From the NCBI GenBank assembly GCA_965237405.1, contig OZ250139.1, forward strand, positions 744,001 through 808,000: 64,000 bases of DNA, given 5' to 3'. Shown here one piece after another: positions 17,999 through 26,621 of the stretch; position 1 is the stretch's first letter, and every line of letters begins with the position of its first letter. A program made the position numbers and the translations under genes. Source of the DNA: CAUZIB01 sp963663925 (GTDB taxonomy: Bacteria > Acidobacteriota > Vicinamibacteria > Vicinamibacterales > UBA8438). The notes beneath the pieces were generated by a model. That model was not told where the DNA came from. It made no database searches and was given only the letters and a program-made list of their open reading frames with translations.

Positions 17999-18004
17999 TC
18001 CTTG

Positions 18005-18592
18005 CTAAGCCCAACCCTCCTCCTCCAGCTCCGCAGACGTCCTCAAATTGGCTCCAGCTTCACGCATTTGCTCCAGGGCGCGTTCCGCATCACCCTCTTT
18101 ACGGTCGACTCCTGCGATCGCATCGGTCACGACGGTCACGTCGAGCCCCAGGCGGCGAGCGTCGAAGACTGACTGCGCGATGCAGTAATCCGTCGCCAGC
18201 CCGCCGACGAGCAGTCGCTCAATCTCTTGCTCACGAAGTTCCCGTTCGAACGGTACGCCATGCGCCGTTTGTCCCTCGAAGGCCGAGTAGCCGTCGGCGC
18301 CGGGTGCCTGCCCCTTGCTCACGATGACCGTTCTGTCGGGAAGCTCGAGGTCGGGATGGAACTCAGCCCCAGGAGTGTCCGCGACGCAGTGGACCGGCCA
18401 CGGTCCTCCATACGGCTGAAAGTGAATCGACTGGGAAGGATGCCAGTCACGCGAGGCGTAAATCAAAACGTCCGACTGCTCAAGCCGTGCCATCAGTGCG
18501 TTAAGCGGTTGAACGACGCGGTTGGCGTCTGGGACGGCCAGTGCTCCGCCTGAACAGAAGTCCCGCTGCACGTCGACGACAAGAAGCGCCAT
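18005..18592 (-). CDS. pncA: Nicotinamidase
   Basis: PncA hydrolyses nicotinamide to nicotinate and ammonia in the Preiss-Handler NAD salvage route. The 195-residue protein starts MALLVVDVQRDFCSGGALAV, which holds the catalytic Asp. The metal-binding SRDWHPSQSIHF follows, then the catalytic Lys in VIVSKGQAPGADGYSAF and the nucleophilic Cys in GGLATDYCIAQSVFDAR. An in-frame start further upstream would add 50 residues with no family similarity and would run into pncB, so ATG 18592 is preferred. It is divergent from pncB with only 38 bases between the two start codons, so the two share a promoter region. Confidence 0.95.
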   Translation of the reverse strand: MALLVVDVQRDFCSGGALAVPDANRVVQPLNALMARLEQSDVLIYASRDWHPSQSIHFQPYGGPWPVHCVADTPGAEFHPDLELPDRTVIVSKGQAPGADGYSAFEGQTAHGVPFERELREQEIERLLVGGLATDYCIAQSVFDARRLGLDVTVVTDAIAGVDRKEGDAERALEQMREAGANLRTSAELEEEGWA

Positions 18593-18630
18593 GCTTCGAC
18601 TTGAAGCCACGAATGATACATTACCACCCG

Positions 18631-19971
18631 ATGCCGCATGCGCTGACGACCGACCTTTACGAGATAACGATGGCCGCAGGCTATGCTGTCTACGGCGAGG
18701 TTGGCCGAGCATCGTTCGAGTTATGGGTGCGTGAGCTTCCACGTGAGCGGAATTATCTCGTCGCCGCTGGACTGGACCTCGTTCTAGACTACCTTGAAGG
18801 CCTAGCCTTCACGACGGAAGACATTGAGTATTTGCGTGGGCTGCCCGCACTGCAGGAGGTTCCCTCGGACTTCTTCGACGATTACCTCCGGACGTTCCGG
18901 TTCGATGGCGATGTGTGGGCAGTCGCGGAGGGAACGCCGGTCTTTGCCGGTGAGCCGCTCGTCCGGGTCACGGCGCCACTTCCTGCCGCTCAGCTAGTGG
19001 AAACAGTTCTGTTGTCGACCGTACTCTTCCAGACGCTGATTGCAAGCAAGGCCGCACGGGTGGTTGAGGCGGCCGAGGGACGACCGGTGATGGAGTTCGG
19101 GGCGCGACGCGCGCACGGGACGGACGCGGGTGCGCTGGCTGGGCGCGCCGCGTTCATCGGCGGGTGCGTCGCGACGTCGGACCTCGAGGCGGGGCGGCGA
19201 TTTTCGGTGCCGGTCTCGGGAACGATGGCACACTCGTGGGTCATGTCGCATGACACCGAAGCACTGGCATTTCAACGCTTCTCGGACCTCTATGGTGACC
19301 AGTCGGTCCTGCTGTTGGACACCTTCGACACGCTTGAGGCGGCGCGACATGTCGTCAAGCTTGGCTTGAGTCCCCATGCAGTCCGTTTGGACAGTGGCGA
19401 CCTATTGATGCTTAGCCGAAAGGTACGGCGGCTCTTCGATGCCGCCGGTTTACGTAACACCCGTATCCTCGTCAGTGGCGACCTTAACGAGTACCGGATC
19501 GCAGAGTTGGTCCAGGCAGGAGCTCCGATTAACGGCTTTGGCGTTGGGACCGCCCTAAGCACATCGAGCGATGCTCCCGCGCTGAGTGGTATCTACAAGC
19601 TCGTTGAGATTGAACGCGGCGGGGTCATGGTGCCGGTGGCCAAATTTAGTCCGGGAAAGACCACGTATCCGGGGGCAAAGCAAGTGTGGCGTGTGTTCCG
19701 CGGTGAGATGGCCGACTACGATGTGGTGGGACTCAACGATGAAGCGGCGCCAAACGGCGGCAGTTCGCTCTTACGCTGCGTTATGCGCGACGGGCGTCGT
19801 TTGCATCCAGCGCTCAGTCTCTCGACCCTTCAGACGAGGTGCCGGGCGGCCCTGGCGCAGTTTCCAGAGGATGTACGTCGTTTGTCCGATCCGAGCTCGT
19901 ACCCCGTCAGGTACAGCGCCAACTTGCGGGCGAGTGCCGACGCGGTCCACGCGGCGTGGGAGAGCGGGTGA
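18631..19971 (+). CDS. pncB: Nicotinate phosphoribosyltransferase
   Basis: PncB converts nicotinate and PRPP to nicotinate mononucleotide with ATP, the step after PncA. The 446-residue product begins near MPHALTTDLYEITMAAGYA, the usual N-terminal signature. It contains MEFGARRAHGTDAGALAGRAA, SGTMAHSWVMSH (with the phosphorylated histidine region), VRLDSGDL, LVSGDLNEYRI and GFGVGTALSTSSDAPALSGIYKLVE. An ATG at 18613 is also possible; neither start has a strong ribosome binding site. It shares its upstream region with pncA and converges with a sirtuin gene that ends 13 bases away. The three genes form an NAD turnover cluster. Confidence 0.94.
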   Translation: MPHALTTDLYEITMAAGYAVYGEVGRASFELWVRELPRERNYLVAAGLDLVLDYLEGLAFTTEDIEYLRGLPALQEVPSDFFDDYLRTFRFDGDVWAVAEGTPVFAGEPLVRVTAPLPAAQLVETVLLSTVLFQTLIASKAARVVEAAEGRPVMEFGARRAHGTDAGALAGRAAFIGGCVATSDLEAGRRFSVPVSGTMAHSWVMSHDTEALAFQRFSDLYGDQSVLLLDTFDTLEAARHVVKLGLSPHAVRLDSGDLLMLSRKVRRLFDAAGLRNTRILVSGDLNEYRIAELVQAGAPINGFGVGTALSTSSDAPALSGIYKLVEIERGGVMVPVAKFSPGKTTYPGAKQVWRVFRGEMADYDVVGLNDEAAPNGGSSLLRCVMRDGRRLHPALSLSTLQTRCRAALAQFPEDVRRLSDPSSYPVRYSANLRASADAVHAAWESG

Positions 19972-19983
19972 GCTGATTTACGA

Positions 19984-20739
19984 TTAGGACGGCGTTGCAC
20001 GAGCATGTTCGACGGCGACGAGTATCTCCTCGGCTGGACCGTGTATGGCTAGGTCGACGGCGCTTGAGGCTGGCGTGGGCTCGAGGTTGATCTCGACGGT
20101 GAAGGCGCCCTGAGCTTTCGCACGAGTCACCAGCGTGGCGGCGGGGTGCACAAGCGCCGAGGTGCCAACGGTGAGGAAGAGGCCGCAGGCCGTCGCGTCA
20201 AAGCTTCGATCCAGGACCACCGGGTCAATCGGTTCACCAAACCATACTACCCTGGGCCGTGCAAGGCCGCCACAGGTGGGGCAGCGCGGCGGACGTTCTG
20301 GCAGGGGCGTCGTTCGGTCCTCCCAGCGCATAGGCGTTCCACCGCACTGCTGCCAGCACTCTAGGTCCCAGATCGAACCGTGAAACCGCAGTACACTACG
20401 GGTTCCAGCACTCTCATGGAGACCGTCGACGTTCTGCGTGATGAGCGTGAAGTTCTTGAGGGAGTGGATCCAGGCCGCGATGACTGTGTGCGCGGAGTTG
20501 GGCTCGCACTGAGCGACATGTTGCCGGCGCCAGTCGTACCATTCCCAGACAAGCTCGGAATCTCGCTCGAAAGCTTCGGGTGTGGCCAGGTCATCGGGCC
20601 GATGTTGGCGCCATAGCCCATTGAAGCCGCGAAACGTCGGCACGCCGCTCGCCGCCGACACGCCAGCACCGGTCAGGACCGTGACGGGGCCTTCCGACAT
20701 CCGAACGGCCAAGTCACCGATGCTTTCCTCGATGCTCAT
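19984..20739 (-). CDS. cobB: NAD-dependent protein deacylase, class III sirtuin
   Basis: Sirtuins remove acyl groups from lysine, consuming NAD and releasing nicotinamide. The 251-residue protein shows VLTGAGVSAASGVPTFRG and ITQNVDGLHESAG. The catalytic His is in LRFHGSIWDLEC, and the structural zinc site is CWQQCGG with CPTCGG. PRVVWFGEP and LTVGTSALVHPAA are also present. The sequence EWYDWRRQ places Tyr and Arg three residues apart, the YxxR pair that in SIRT5 and E. coli CobB binds the carboxylate of succinyl- or malonyl-lysine. A desuccinylase activity is therefore likely in addition to deacetylation. The nicotinamide released is the substrate of the nearby PncA. The gene converges with pncB. 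Confidence 0.92.
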   Translation of the reverse strand: MSIEESIGDLAVRMSEGPVTVLTGAGVSAASGVPTFRGFNGLWRQHRPDDLATPEAFERDSELVWEWYDWRRQHVAQCEPNSAHTVIAAWIHSLKNFTLITQNVDGLHESAGTRSVLRFHGSIWDLECWQQCGGTPMRWEDRTTPLPERPPRCPTCGGLARPRVVWFGEPIDPVVLDRSFDATACGLFLTVGTSALVHPAATLVTRAKAQGAFTVEINLEPTPASSAVDLAIHGPAEEILVAVEHARATPS

Positions 20740-20827
20740 ACCGAATTCTACCCACGGTTAGCCGCGTATCGAGAAGGAAACATCTAGGATGAGGACGCTG
20801 ATATAGTTTTCCGTTTAAGGAGACGAC

Positions 20828-22573
20828 GTGAGCCCTGACGACATAAGCTCGTTGCCGGAAGACCTCGCAGAGGCGCTGGCATTAGAGGTAAAGAGCTGGG
20901 AGAACGATCTTAGGGTTGCTCGGTTGTGGAATGGAGATGCCTCGCTCTGGACTGACGCCGATGAAGACTGTTGGCTCGGCTGGTTAAGGGCTCCGGAAGA
21001 CCTGCTCGATATGATCGACGAGCTGGAGGTCGTCACGCCGTCTGCGCTTAACGGGGAATTTGATGATGTCGTTGTCTTGGGTATGGGGGGCTCGAGCCTC
21101 TGCCCTGATGTGTTGCGGTCGAGTTTCGGCCCGCAGGCTGGAGCCCCGTGCCTTCACGTTCTCGATACGACCGACCCGTCACAGATTCGCAGCCTCGAAC
21201 AAGGGGTCCGTCTTGACCGTACCTTGTTCATCGTTTCGAGCAAGTCAGGTACGACTCTCGAATCGGATCTTCTGCTGCGCTACTTCCTTGATCGCGTGTG
21301 TAGCCATAACCCCGCGGCAGCGGAAACGCAGTTCGTGGCGGTGACCGATCCGGGGTCGCCGCTTGAGCAGATTGCCAAGGAGCGTCGTTTCCGAGCACTG
21401 TTTCGCGGAACTCCAAGTGTCGGCGGTCGGTATTCAGCGCTATCCCCGTTCGGTCTGGTACCGGCATCGGCCATGGGCCTTGACGTTCGGCGGCTGCTGA
21501 CCCAGGCGGTCGAGATGAGTGCCTTCTGCCGACCGCAGGCGCCGGTTCACGAAAATCCAGGCGCGCTACTGGGGCTCTTGCTGGCGGTGGCCGCTAAGCG
21601 GGGCCGGGACAAGGTCACGCTGGTTGGGTCACCCAGTTTGGCAAGTCTTGGTGCGTGGATCGAGCAGTTGCTAGCCGAATCGACCGGAAAGAGAGGAAAG
21701 GGGTTCATCCCCATCGACGGTGAAGCGCTTGATACCCCTGATGGGTACGGGGCCGATCGAGTGTTCGTATACGTTCGAGACATGACGGATCCGAACGCTG
21801 TTCAAGACGCGGCGATCGCGAGCTTGGAACAGGCGGGGCACCCGGTAGTTCGCATCCCCGTGGCCGATCGGTATGAGCTTGGTGCCGAGTTCTATCGCTG
21901 GGAGTTCGCCACGGCGGTGGCAGGAGCGGCGCTCGGACTCAATCCGTTCGATCAACCTGACGTTGAGGCGAGCAAGATCGAAGCTCAGCGTCTCACGACT
22001 GCGTTCGAGCGCGATGGTTCGTTGCCAAACGAAACACCGGCGGCGGTTGACGACGGTGCCGAGCCAGGTATTCAACTATTCGCCGGTCCGGCGACAGTTT
22101 GCCAACTCGGTGAGGCTGGGACCGATACCGCGACTACGTTGGAACGCCTCGTGTCGGCGCACTGCGCTAGTTTGACTGAAGGCTGCTACGCGGTAATTCT
22201 CGCGTACGTCGAAATGAGCGCGGCACACGTCGCCGCGCTTCAACGGCTCCGGCACGTTCTTCGCGATGCGACGGGCAACGCCACCTGCCTTGGCTTTGGC
22301 CCCCGTTTTTTGCACTCGACGGGTCAGGTGCACAAGGGAGGTCCCAATACCGGGGTCTTCTTCGTGATCACAGGTGACGACTCGATAGACTTAGAGATTC
22401 CGGGTCGACCCTTTACATTCGGGACCGTGAAGGCGGCTCAGGCACGGGGCGACGTGGAGGTGCTTCGGTCGAAGGGTCGTCGCGTCTTACGCCTACACAT
22501 CCAGGGTAACGTCATCGCCGGAATTGAACGCCTCACGGTCATCGTTCGGCGGGCCCTGGTCGGTCAGTCATGA
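20828..22573 (+). CDS. pgi: Glucose-6-phosphate isomerase of the type found fused to transaldolase
   Basis: The protein interconverts glucose-6-phosphate and fructose-6-phosphate. The 581-residue product contains the two SIS-like sugar isomerase domains, with VVLGMGGSSLCPDVLRSSFG near residue 80, FIVSSKSGTTLESDLLL, GGRYSALSPFGLVPA and the C-terminal catalytic segment HSTGQVHKGGPNTGVFF. The sequence resembles the C-terminal half of bifunctional transaldolase/PGI proteins, but no transaldolase domain precedes it here. GTG 20828 has an AAGGAG site 6 bases upstream, which supports a free-standing protein. The neighbours are unrelated. The first 75 residues are poorly conserved. Confidence 0.85.
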   Translation: MSPDDISSLPEDLAEALALEVKSWENDLRVARLWNGDASLWTDADEDCWLGWLRAPEDLLDMIDELEVVTPSALNGEFDDVVVLGMGGSSLCPDVLRSSFGPQAGAPCLHVLDTTDPSQIRSLEQGVRLDRTLFIVSSKSGTTLESDLLLRYFLDRVCSHNPAAAETQFVAVTDPGSPLEQIAKERRFRALFRGTPSVGGRYSALSPFGLVPASAMGLDVRRLLTQAVEMSAFCRPQAPVHENPGALLGLLLAVAAKRGRDKVTLVGSPSLASLGAWIEQLLAESTGKRGKGFIPIDGEALDTPDGYGADRVFVYVRDMTDPNAVQDAAIASLEQAGHPVVRIPVADRYELGAEFYRWEFATAVAGAALGLNPFDQPDVEASKIEAQRLTTAFERDGSLPNETPAAVDDGAEPGIQLFAGPATVCQLGEAGTDTATTLERLVSAHCASLTEGCYAVILAYVEMSAAHVAALQRLRHVLRDATGNATCLGFGPRFLHSTGQVHKGGPNTGVFFVITGDDSIDLEIPGRPFTFGTVKAAQARGDVEVLRSKGRRVLRLHIQGNVIAGIERLTVIVRRALVGQS

Positions 22574-22608
22574 GGTTGGGACGGCCTGACTTTCAGCGGA
22601 CCGATGGC

Positions 22609-23394
22609 TCACGTACCCGTCCATTTCGGTGGACGTTTCTCAAGAAACGCCGAGACGCCTTCCTTGAAGTCGGCACTTGTGTAGCACATTACGATCAAGT
22701 CTCGTCCATCGATCGATGCCATTCGCCGGCGCAACTGGATTCGACGGATCATCTCTTTCGAGGCTTTAATCGTGAGCGGGGCGTTGCCCGCGACCGTTTC
22801 CGCCAGCGTTCTGACGGTCGCGGCCAGTTCCGGACGGTGGACCACGCGGTTGACCAGTCCTACGTGAAGTGCCTCGGCGGCATCGAGAAGCCGACCGGTG
22901 TACAAGAGTTCTTTGAGGCGGGCTGGACCGATCAGATCGATGAAGCGCGCGTGGTTCGCAGCCGACAGACAGTTACCCAGGGTTCTGGCGATTGGAACTC
23001 CGAAACAAGATGTCGGCGTGCAGACACGCAGGTCACACGCAGCAGCGAGCGCCGCTCCACCGCCGGTGGCGAACCCGTCGATCTGTGCAATCGTTGGAGT
23101 AGTGACGGTCTCAAGTCGGTCCATGACGTCGTCGAGACGCCGTTCGTAATCGATGCCGTCCTCTGGGGAGTCGAACGACTGGAACTGACTGATATCGGTT
23201 CCCGACACGAACGCCTTACCGCCGGTGCCACGCAGGATCAAGACACGTACCGACGAATCGCTTTCAACGGTATCGCATGCCTCGACCACTGCCTGGTACA
23301 TGTTCCAGGTCATGGCGTTGCGTGCTTCCGGGCGGTTGAACGTCAGGAAGGCAAGCGGACCATCTTGTTCGTAGAGTGCATCAACAGTTGGCAC
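22609..23394 (-). CDS. Crotonase-family protein (enoyl-CoA hydratase/isomerase-like)
   Basis: The 261-residue protein has the crotonase fold. FNRPEARNAMTW and IDGFATGGGAALAAACDLRV carry the two backbone NH groups of the oxyanion hole, and YTGRLLDAAEALHVGLVNRV is a typical late segment. In enoyl-CoA hydratases the segment after this hole reads like FGxPE and supplies catalytic glutamates. Here it reads FGVPIARTLGNCLS, with Ile where Glu is expected. The reaction may therefore not be hydration; an isomerase, thioesterase or decarboxylase role is possible. GTG 23394 is chosen because AAGGAG lies 5-6 bases upstream. The CoA-transferase gene starts 100 bases away on the other strand, hinting at a shared acyl-CoA pathway. 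Confidence 0.82.
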   Translation of the reverse strand: MPTVDALYEQDGPLAFLTFNRPEARNAMTWNMYQAVVEACDTVESDSSVRVLILRGTGGKAFVSGTDISQFQSFDSPEDGIDYERRLDDVMDRLETVTTPTIAQIDGFATGGGAALAAACDLRVCTPTSCFGVPIARTLGNCLSAANHARFIDLIGPARLKELLYTGRLLDAAEALHVGLVNRVVHRPELAATVRTLAETVAGNAPLTIKASKEMIRRIQLRRRMASIDGRDLIVMCYTSADFKEGVSAFLEKRPPKWTGT

Positions 23395-23494
23395 GGAATC
23401 TCCTTGCACCGGATGAAACGTCCGGCCCGAGAATTATGTTACGAATCATCGGCATAGGACACCTACGTCCGCGCCCACACACACTGAGGTACAC

Positions 23495-24679
23495 ATGCAG
23501 CATGCACTGTCTGGCGTTCGAGTGCTGGACCTGACGCAGGTCATGGCTGGGCCGTTCTGCACCATGCTTCTGTGCGATATGGGGGCTGACGTCATCAAGG
23601 TCGAACCTCCTGGAGGCGATCCGACTCGAACGTGGGGTGAGCGCGGACAACATGACACGCCAGAGTTCAACGCCGTCAACCGAGGCAAGCGGAGTGTCGT
23701 CGTCGACCTGAAAAGTGACGACGGTCGAGCCGTTGTACAGCGCCTTGCGTCCGGGGCGGATGTGCTGATCGAGAGCTACCGCCCAGGGGTCATGACCTCG
23801 TTCGGTCTCGACTACGCGACGTTAAAGGACCGCTATCCGGCGCTCATCTACGCGTCGATTTCTGGCTACGGTCAGACCGGCCCGACCGGTCGGAAGGGTG
23901 GATTCGACTTGGTCGCGCAAGGTGTTTCAGGAATTATGTCAGTGACCGGCGAGCCTGGCCGTCCCCCCGTTAAGGCTGGGATTCCCATTACGGATCTGGG
24001 CGCTGGGTTGTTTGCGCTGTCGGGGATCCTGGCGGCGCTGTATTGTCGGACTCACACGGGTGAGGGCCAGATGATCGACACCTCACTCGTGGAGGCTGGC
24101 GTGGCACTGTCGGTCTGGGAAGTCGCGGAGTTCTTTGCGACCGATGTTCCACCGCGTCCGTTCGGCTCGGCCCACCGGACGAGTGCACCGTACCAGGCTA
24201 TTCGGTGCTCCGATGGTTACATCACGATTGGAGCGGCGAACGACAGGTTATTTGAGCGCCTGTGTAGCCTGCTGGCGCACCCGGAGTGGGCGTCGGAGCC
24301 GAAGTTCGCCACCAACGCGATGCGCGTTCAACATCACGAGGAACTGGCGCGGGGGATTGAAGCGATCACAATCGAAGAACCGCGCGCCGACTGGCTACAG
24401 CGCCTTGAGGCCGAGGGAATTCCCTGTGGGCCCATCAATACCTATGCTGAGGTCTTTACCGATGAACAGATGATCGCGAGACAGATGGTGGTTAAGACGG
24501 ATCACCCCGTGCTCGGGCGAATTCGAACTCTAGGTACACCGCTGAAGCTGTCGAAGACGCCTCTGCAGCCTGGTCGACCAGCTCCGACGTTCGGACAGCA
24601 CACCGACGAGGTGCTGTTCGATGCCGGATTCCAAGTCGAAGAGATCGTCGCATTTCGCGCGTCGGGCGCCGTTGCGTAG
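23495..24679 (+). CDS. CaiB/BaiF (family III) CoA-transferase
   Basis: Family III CoA-transferases move CoA between organic acids. The 394-residue protein starts with GVRVLDLTQVMAGPFCTMLL and contains MGADVIKVEPPGGDPTR, NRGKRSVVVDLKS, ASISGYGQTGP, and GIPITDLGAGLFALSGIL, where the aspartate is in the position of the family's catalytic residue. GEGQMIDTSLVEAG and the C-terminal GRPAPTFGQHTDEVL also fit. The length is typical. Divergent placement with the crotonase suggests they act in the same acyl-CoA pathway, but the substrate cannot be read from the sequence. Confidence 0.9.
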   Translation: MQHALSGVRVLDLTQVMAGPFCTMLLCDMGADVIKVEPPGGDPTRTWGERGQHDTPEFNAVNRGKRSVVVDLKSDDGRAVVQRLASGADVLIESYRPGVMTSFGLDYATLKDRYPALIYASISGYGQTGPTGRKGGFDLVAQGVSGIMSVTGEPGRPPVKAGIPITDLGAGLFALSGILAALYCRTHTGEGQMIDTSLVEAGVALSVWEVAEFFATDVPPRPFGSAHRTSAPYQAIRCSDGYITIGAANDRLFERLCSLLAHPEWASEPKFATNAMRVQHHEELARGIEAITIEEPRADWLQRLEAEGIPCGPINTYAEVFTDEQMIARQMVVKTDHPVLGRIRTLGTPLKLSKTPLQPGRPAPTFGQHTDEVLFDAGFQVEEIVAFRASGAVA

Positions 24680-24697
24680 CTCCCGATGCGGCATTCA

Positions 24698-26002
24698 CTA
24701 GAGCGTGAAGCCGCGCTCGTTATGAAGCGCGATATCAAGGCCATCGGATTCTATCTCCGGACTTACCCGTAAGCCGATTGCGCTGTCGAGAATCTTGGCG
24801 ATGATGAACGTGAGAATGCCACTGTAGACAATCGTTGCCACTGCGCCAATGAACTGGAGGCGAACCTGTGCCCCAATTCCGTTGTCGAGTCCGGATCCGC
24901 CGAACGTAAATGCCGCGAAGACACCCGTCAGCATGGTTCCCACGAACCCACCAACTCCGTGCACCCCGAACACGTCGAGCGAGTCGTCGTACCCCAGCGC
25001 GTGCTTAACGCTGGTCGCGGCGTAGAAGCAGCACAGGCCGGAAACGAACCCGATACCGACGGCGTCGACCGGTCCGACGAATCCCGACGCGGGCGTGATC
25101 GCCGCGAGGCCTGCGATCGCTCCTGTCGCGATGCCCAGTACGCTCGGCTTCCCGTGTCGCGTCCACTCGATGCCCATCCAGGTCAGGGCCGCGGTGGCCG
25201 GCGCGATGTGAGTGACGGCCATCGCCATGCCGGCGATCCCGTCCGCTGCGCCCGCGCTGCCAGCGTTAAATCCGAACCACCCCACCCATAGTCATCGAGG
25301 TGCCCACAACGGTCAAGACGAGGCTATTGGGCGTGATCGGTGTCGCGGGGTAGCCCTCGCGCAGGCCAAGAACGATGCACAGCACTAGGGCGGCGATGCC
25401 GGCGCTGATGTGCACGACCGTTCCTCCGGCGAAGTCTTTGAATCCCATCTCGGCCAGCCACCCACCGGGTGCCCACACCCAGTGTGCCACTGGGGCGTAA
25501 ACGATCGTGACCCAGATCGCCATAAACCAAAGCATGGCTGAGAACTTCATCCGCTCGGCAAACGCACCGACAATCAGTGCCGGCGTGATGATCGCGAAGG
25601 TGAGCTGGAACATCTGGAAGACACTTTCCGGGACCGTCCCATGAACGGTGTCGACCGCGACGTTGGAGAGCATGAAGTTGTCCATTCCGATAAACGCATT
25701 CAAGCTACCCCCGTCGCCAAAGGCCAGCCCGTATCCGTAAACCGTCCAAAGAATAGTGACTAGGCACGTAACCGCAAAACACTGCATCATCACTGAGAGC
25801 ACGTTCTTGGCGCGAACTAGTCCGGCGTAGAAAAGCGACAGCCCGGGAATGGTCATAAAGAGGACCAATAGACTCGACGTCAGCATCCAGGCGGTATCGC
25901 CCGAATCCAGATTGCCCTGGGCCCATGCGGTCTTGGGAAAGCTCACAACGATACCCCCATTAGCACACCTGTAACAAATAATTTGCTCCCGAATAGTTTC
26001 AT
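24698..26002 (-). pseudogene. amt: Ammonium transporter gene with two compensating frameshifts
   Basis: The translation is that of an Amt/MEP channel, with DTAWMLTSSLLVLFMTIPGL, GWFGFNAGSAG, THIAPATAALTWMG and LGYDDSLDVFGVHGVGGFVGT in the usual order. It is split over two frames. From ATG 26002 (AGGAAGG site upstream) the signal peptide begins MKLFGSKLFVTGVLMG. It loses frame at a five-C run at 25954-25958, where one extra base restores it. The second shift is one extra base at 25292, before the GWFGFNAG segment. Outer and inner parts are offset by one base, so the two shifts cancel and the full span is 435 codons. All conserved regions are otherwise intact, so either sequencing error or very recent damage is possible. 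It lies downstream of glnK, as amt usually does. Confidence 0.85.
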
Positions 26003-26074
26003 CAGCTTCGTTCCTTCCTACAGGTTGATCCGAACGTGGCGCCGCCCGGACACGCCGCGATCGTTCCTGTGTGC

Positions 26075-26413
26075 CTAGAGCGCTTCTTCACCAGCTTCGC
26101 TGGTCCGGATCCGTATTGCTTGCTCCATGTCGCTGACAAACACCTTCCCGTCACCAATCTGTCCGGTGCGCGCAGATGTTTTGATTCCTTCAACCACGGC
26201 ATCTGCTCGAGCGTCCGCCACCACAATTTCGATCTTCACCTTTGGCACGAAGTCGACGGTGTATTCAGCGCCGCGATAGACCTCGGTATGGCCCTTTTGG
26301 CGCCCAAATCCTTTGACCTCGGTGGCGGTCAACCCGCTCACACCGAGTCGTGACACGGTGTCACGAACCTTGTCGAGCATGTGGGGTTTAATGATCGCGG
26401 TCACCAGCTTCAT
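26075..26413 (-). CDS. glnK: PII nitrogen regulatory protein
   Basis: PII proteins sense 2-oxoglutarate, ATP and ADP and, in this context, plug the ammonium channel. The 112-residue product has the N-terminal MKLVTAIIKPHMLDKVRD and the T-loop in GRQKGHTEVYRGAEYTVDF, with the uridylylatable Tyr. IGDGKVFVSDMEQAIRIRT follows near the C-terminus. An AAGGAG site precedes the ATG. It is 72 bases upstream of amt on the same strand, which is the reason for the glnK rather than glnB name. In the upstream region a TATAGT -10-like hexamer is visible, but no convincing sigma-54 promoter. Confidence 0.95.
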   Translation of the reverse strand: MKLVTAIIKPHMLDKVRDTVSRLGVSGLTATEVKGFGRQKGHTEVYRGAEYTVDFVPKVKIEIVVADARADAVVEGIKTSARTGQIGDGKVFVSDMEQAIRIRTSEAGEEAL

Positions 26414-26621
26414 CCTTCGTCTCCTTACTCAACAGAGGATTGGATTTCGTCTACGTTCCATAAGAGGGCGACACTATACACCAGGGTTATCGTCCAAGCT
26501 ACAAGAGGGTAACGGGTGGGGTGACGAGGCTGGCGACGGTCTCGGTCATCTAGGGTGCTGCTGAATCACCGACGTTGGGCGCCAGCTCCCGGCTCAGCCC
26601 GTTCCGGATTGCTCAGGTCTT

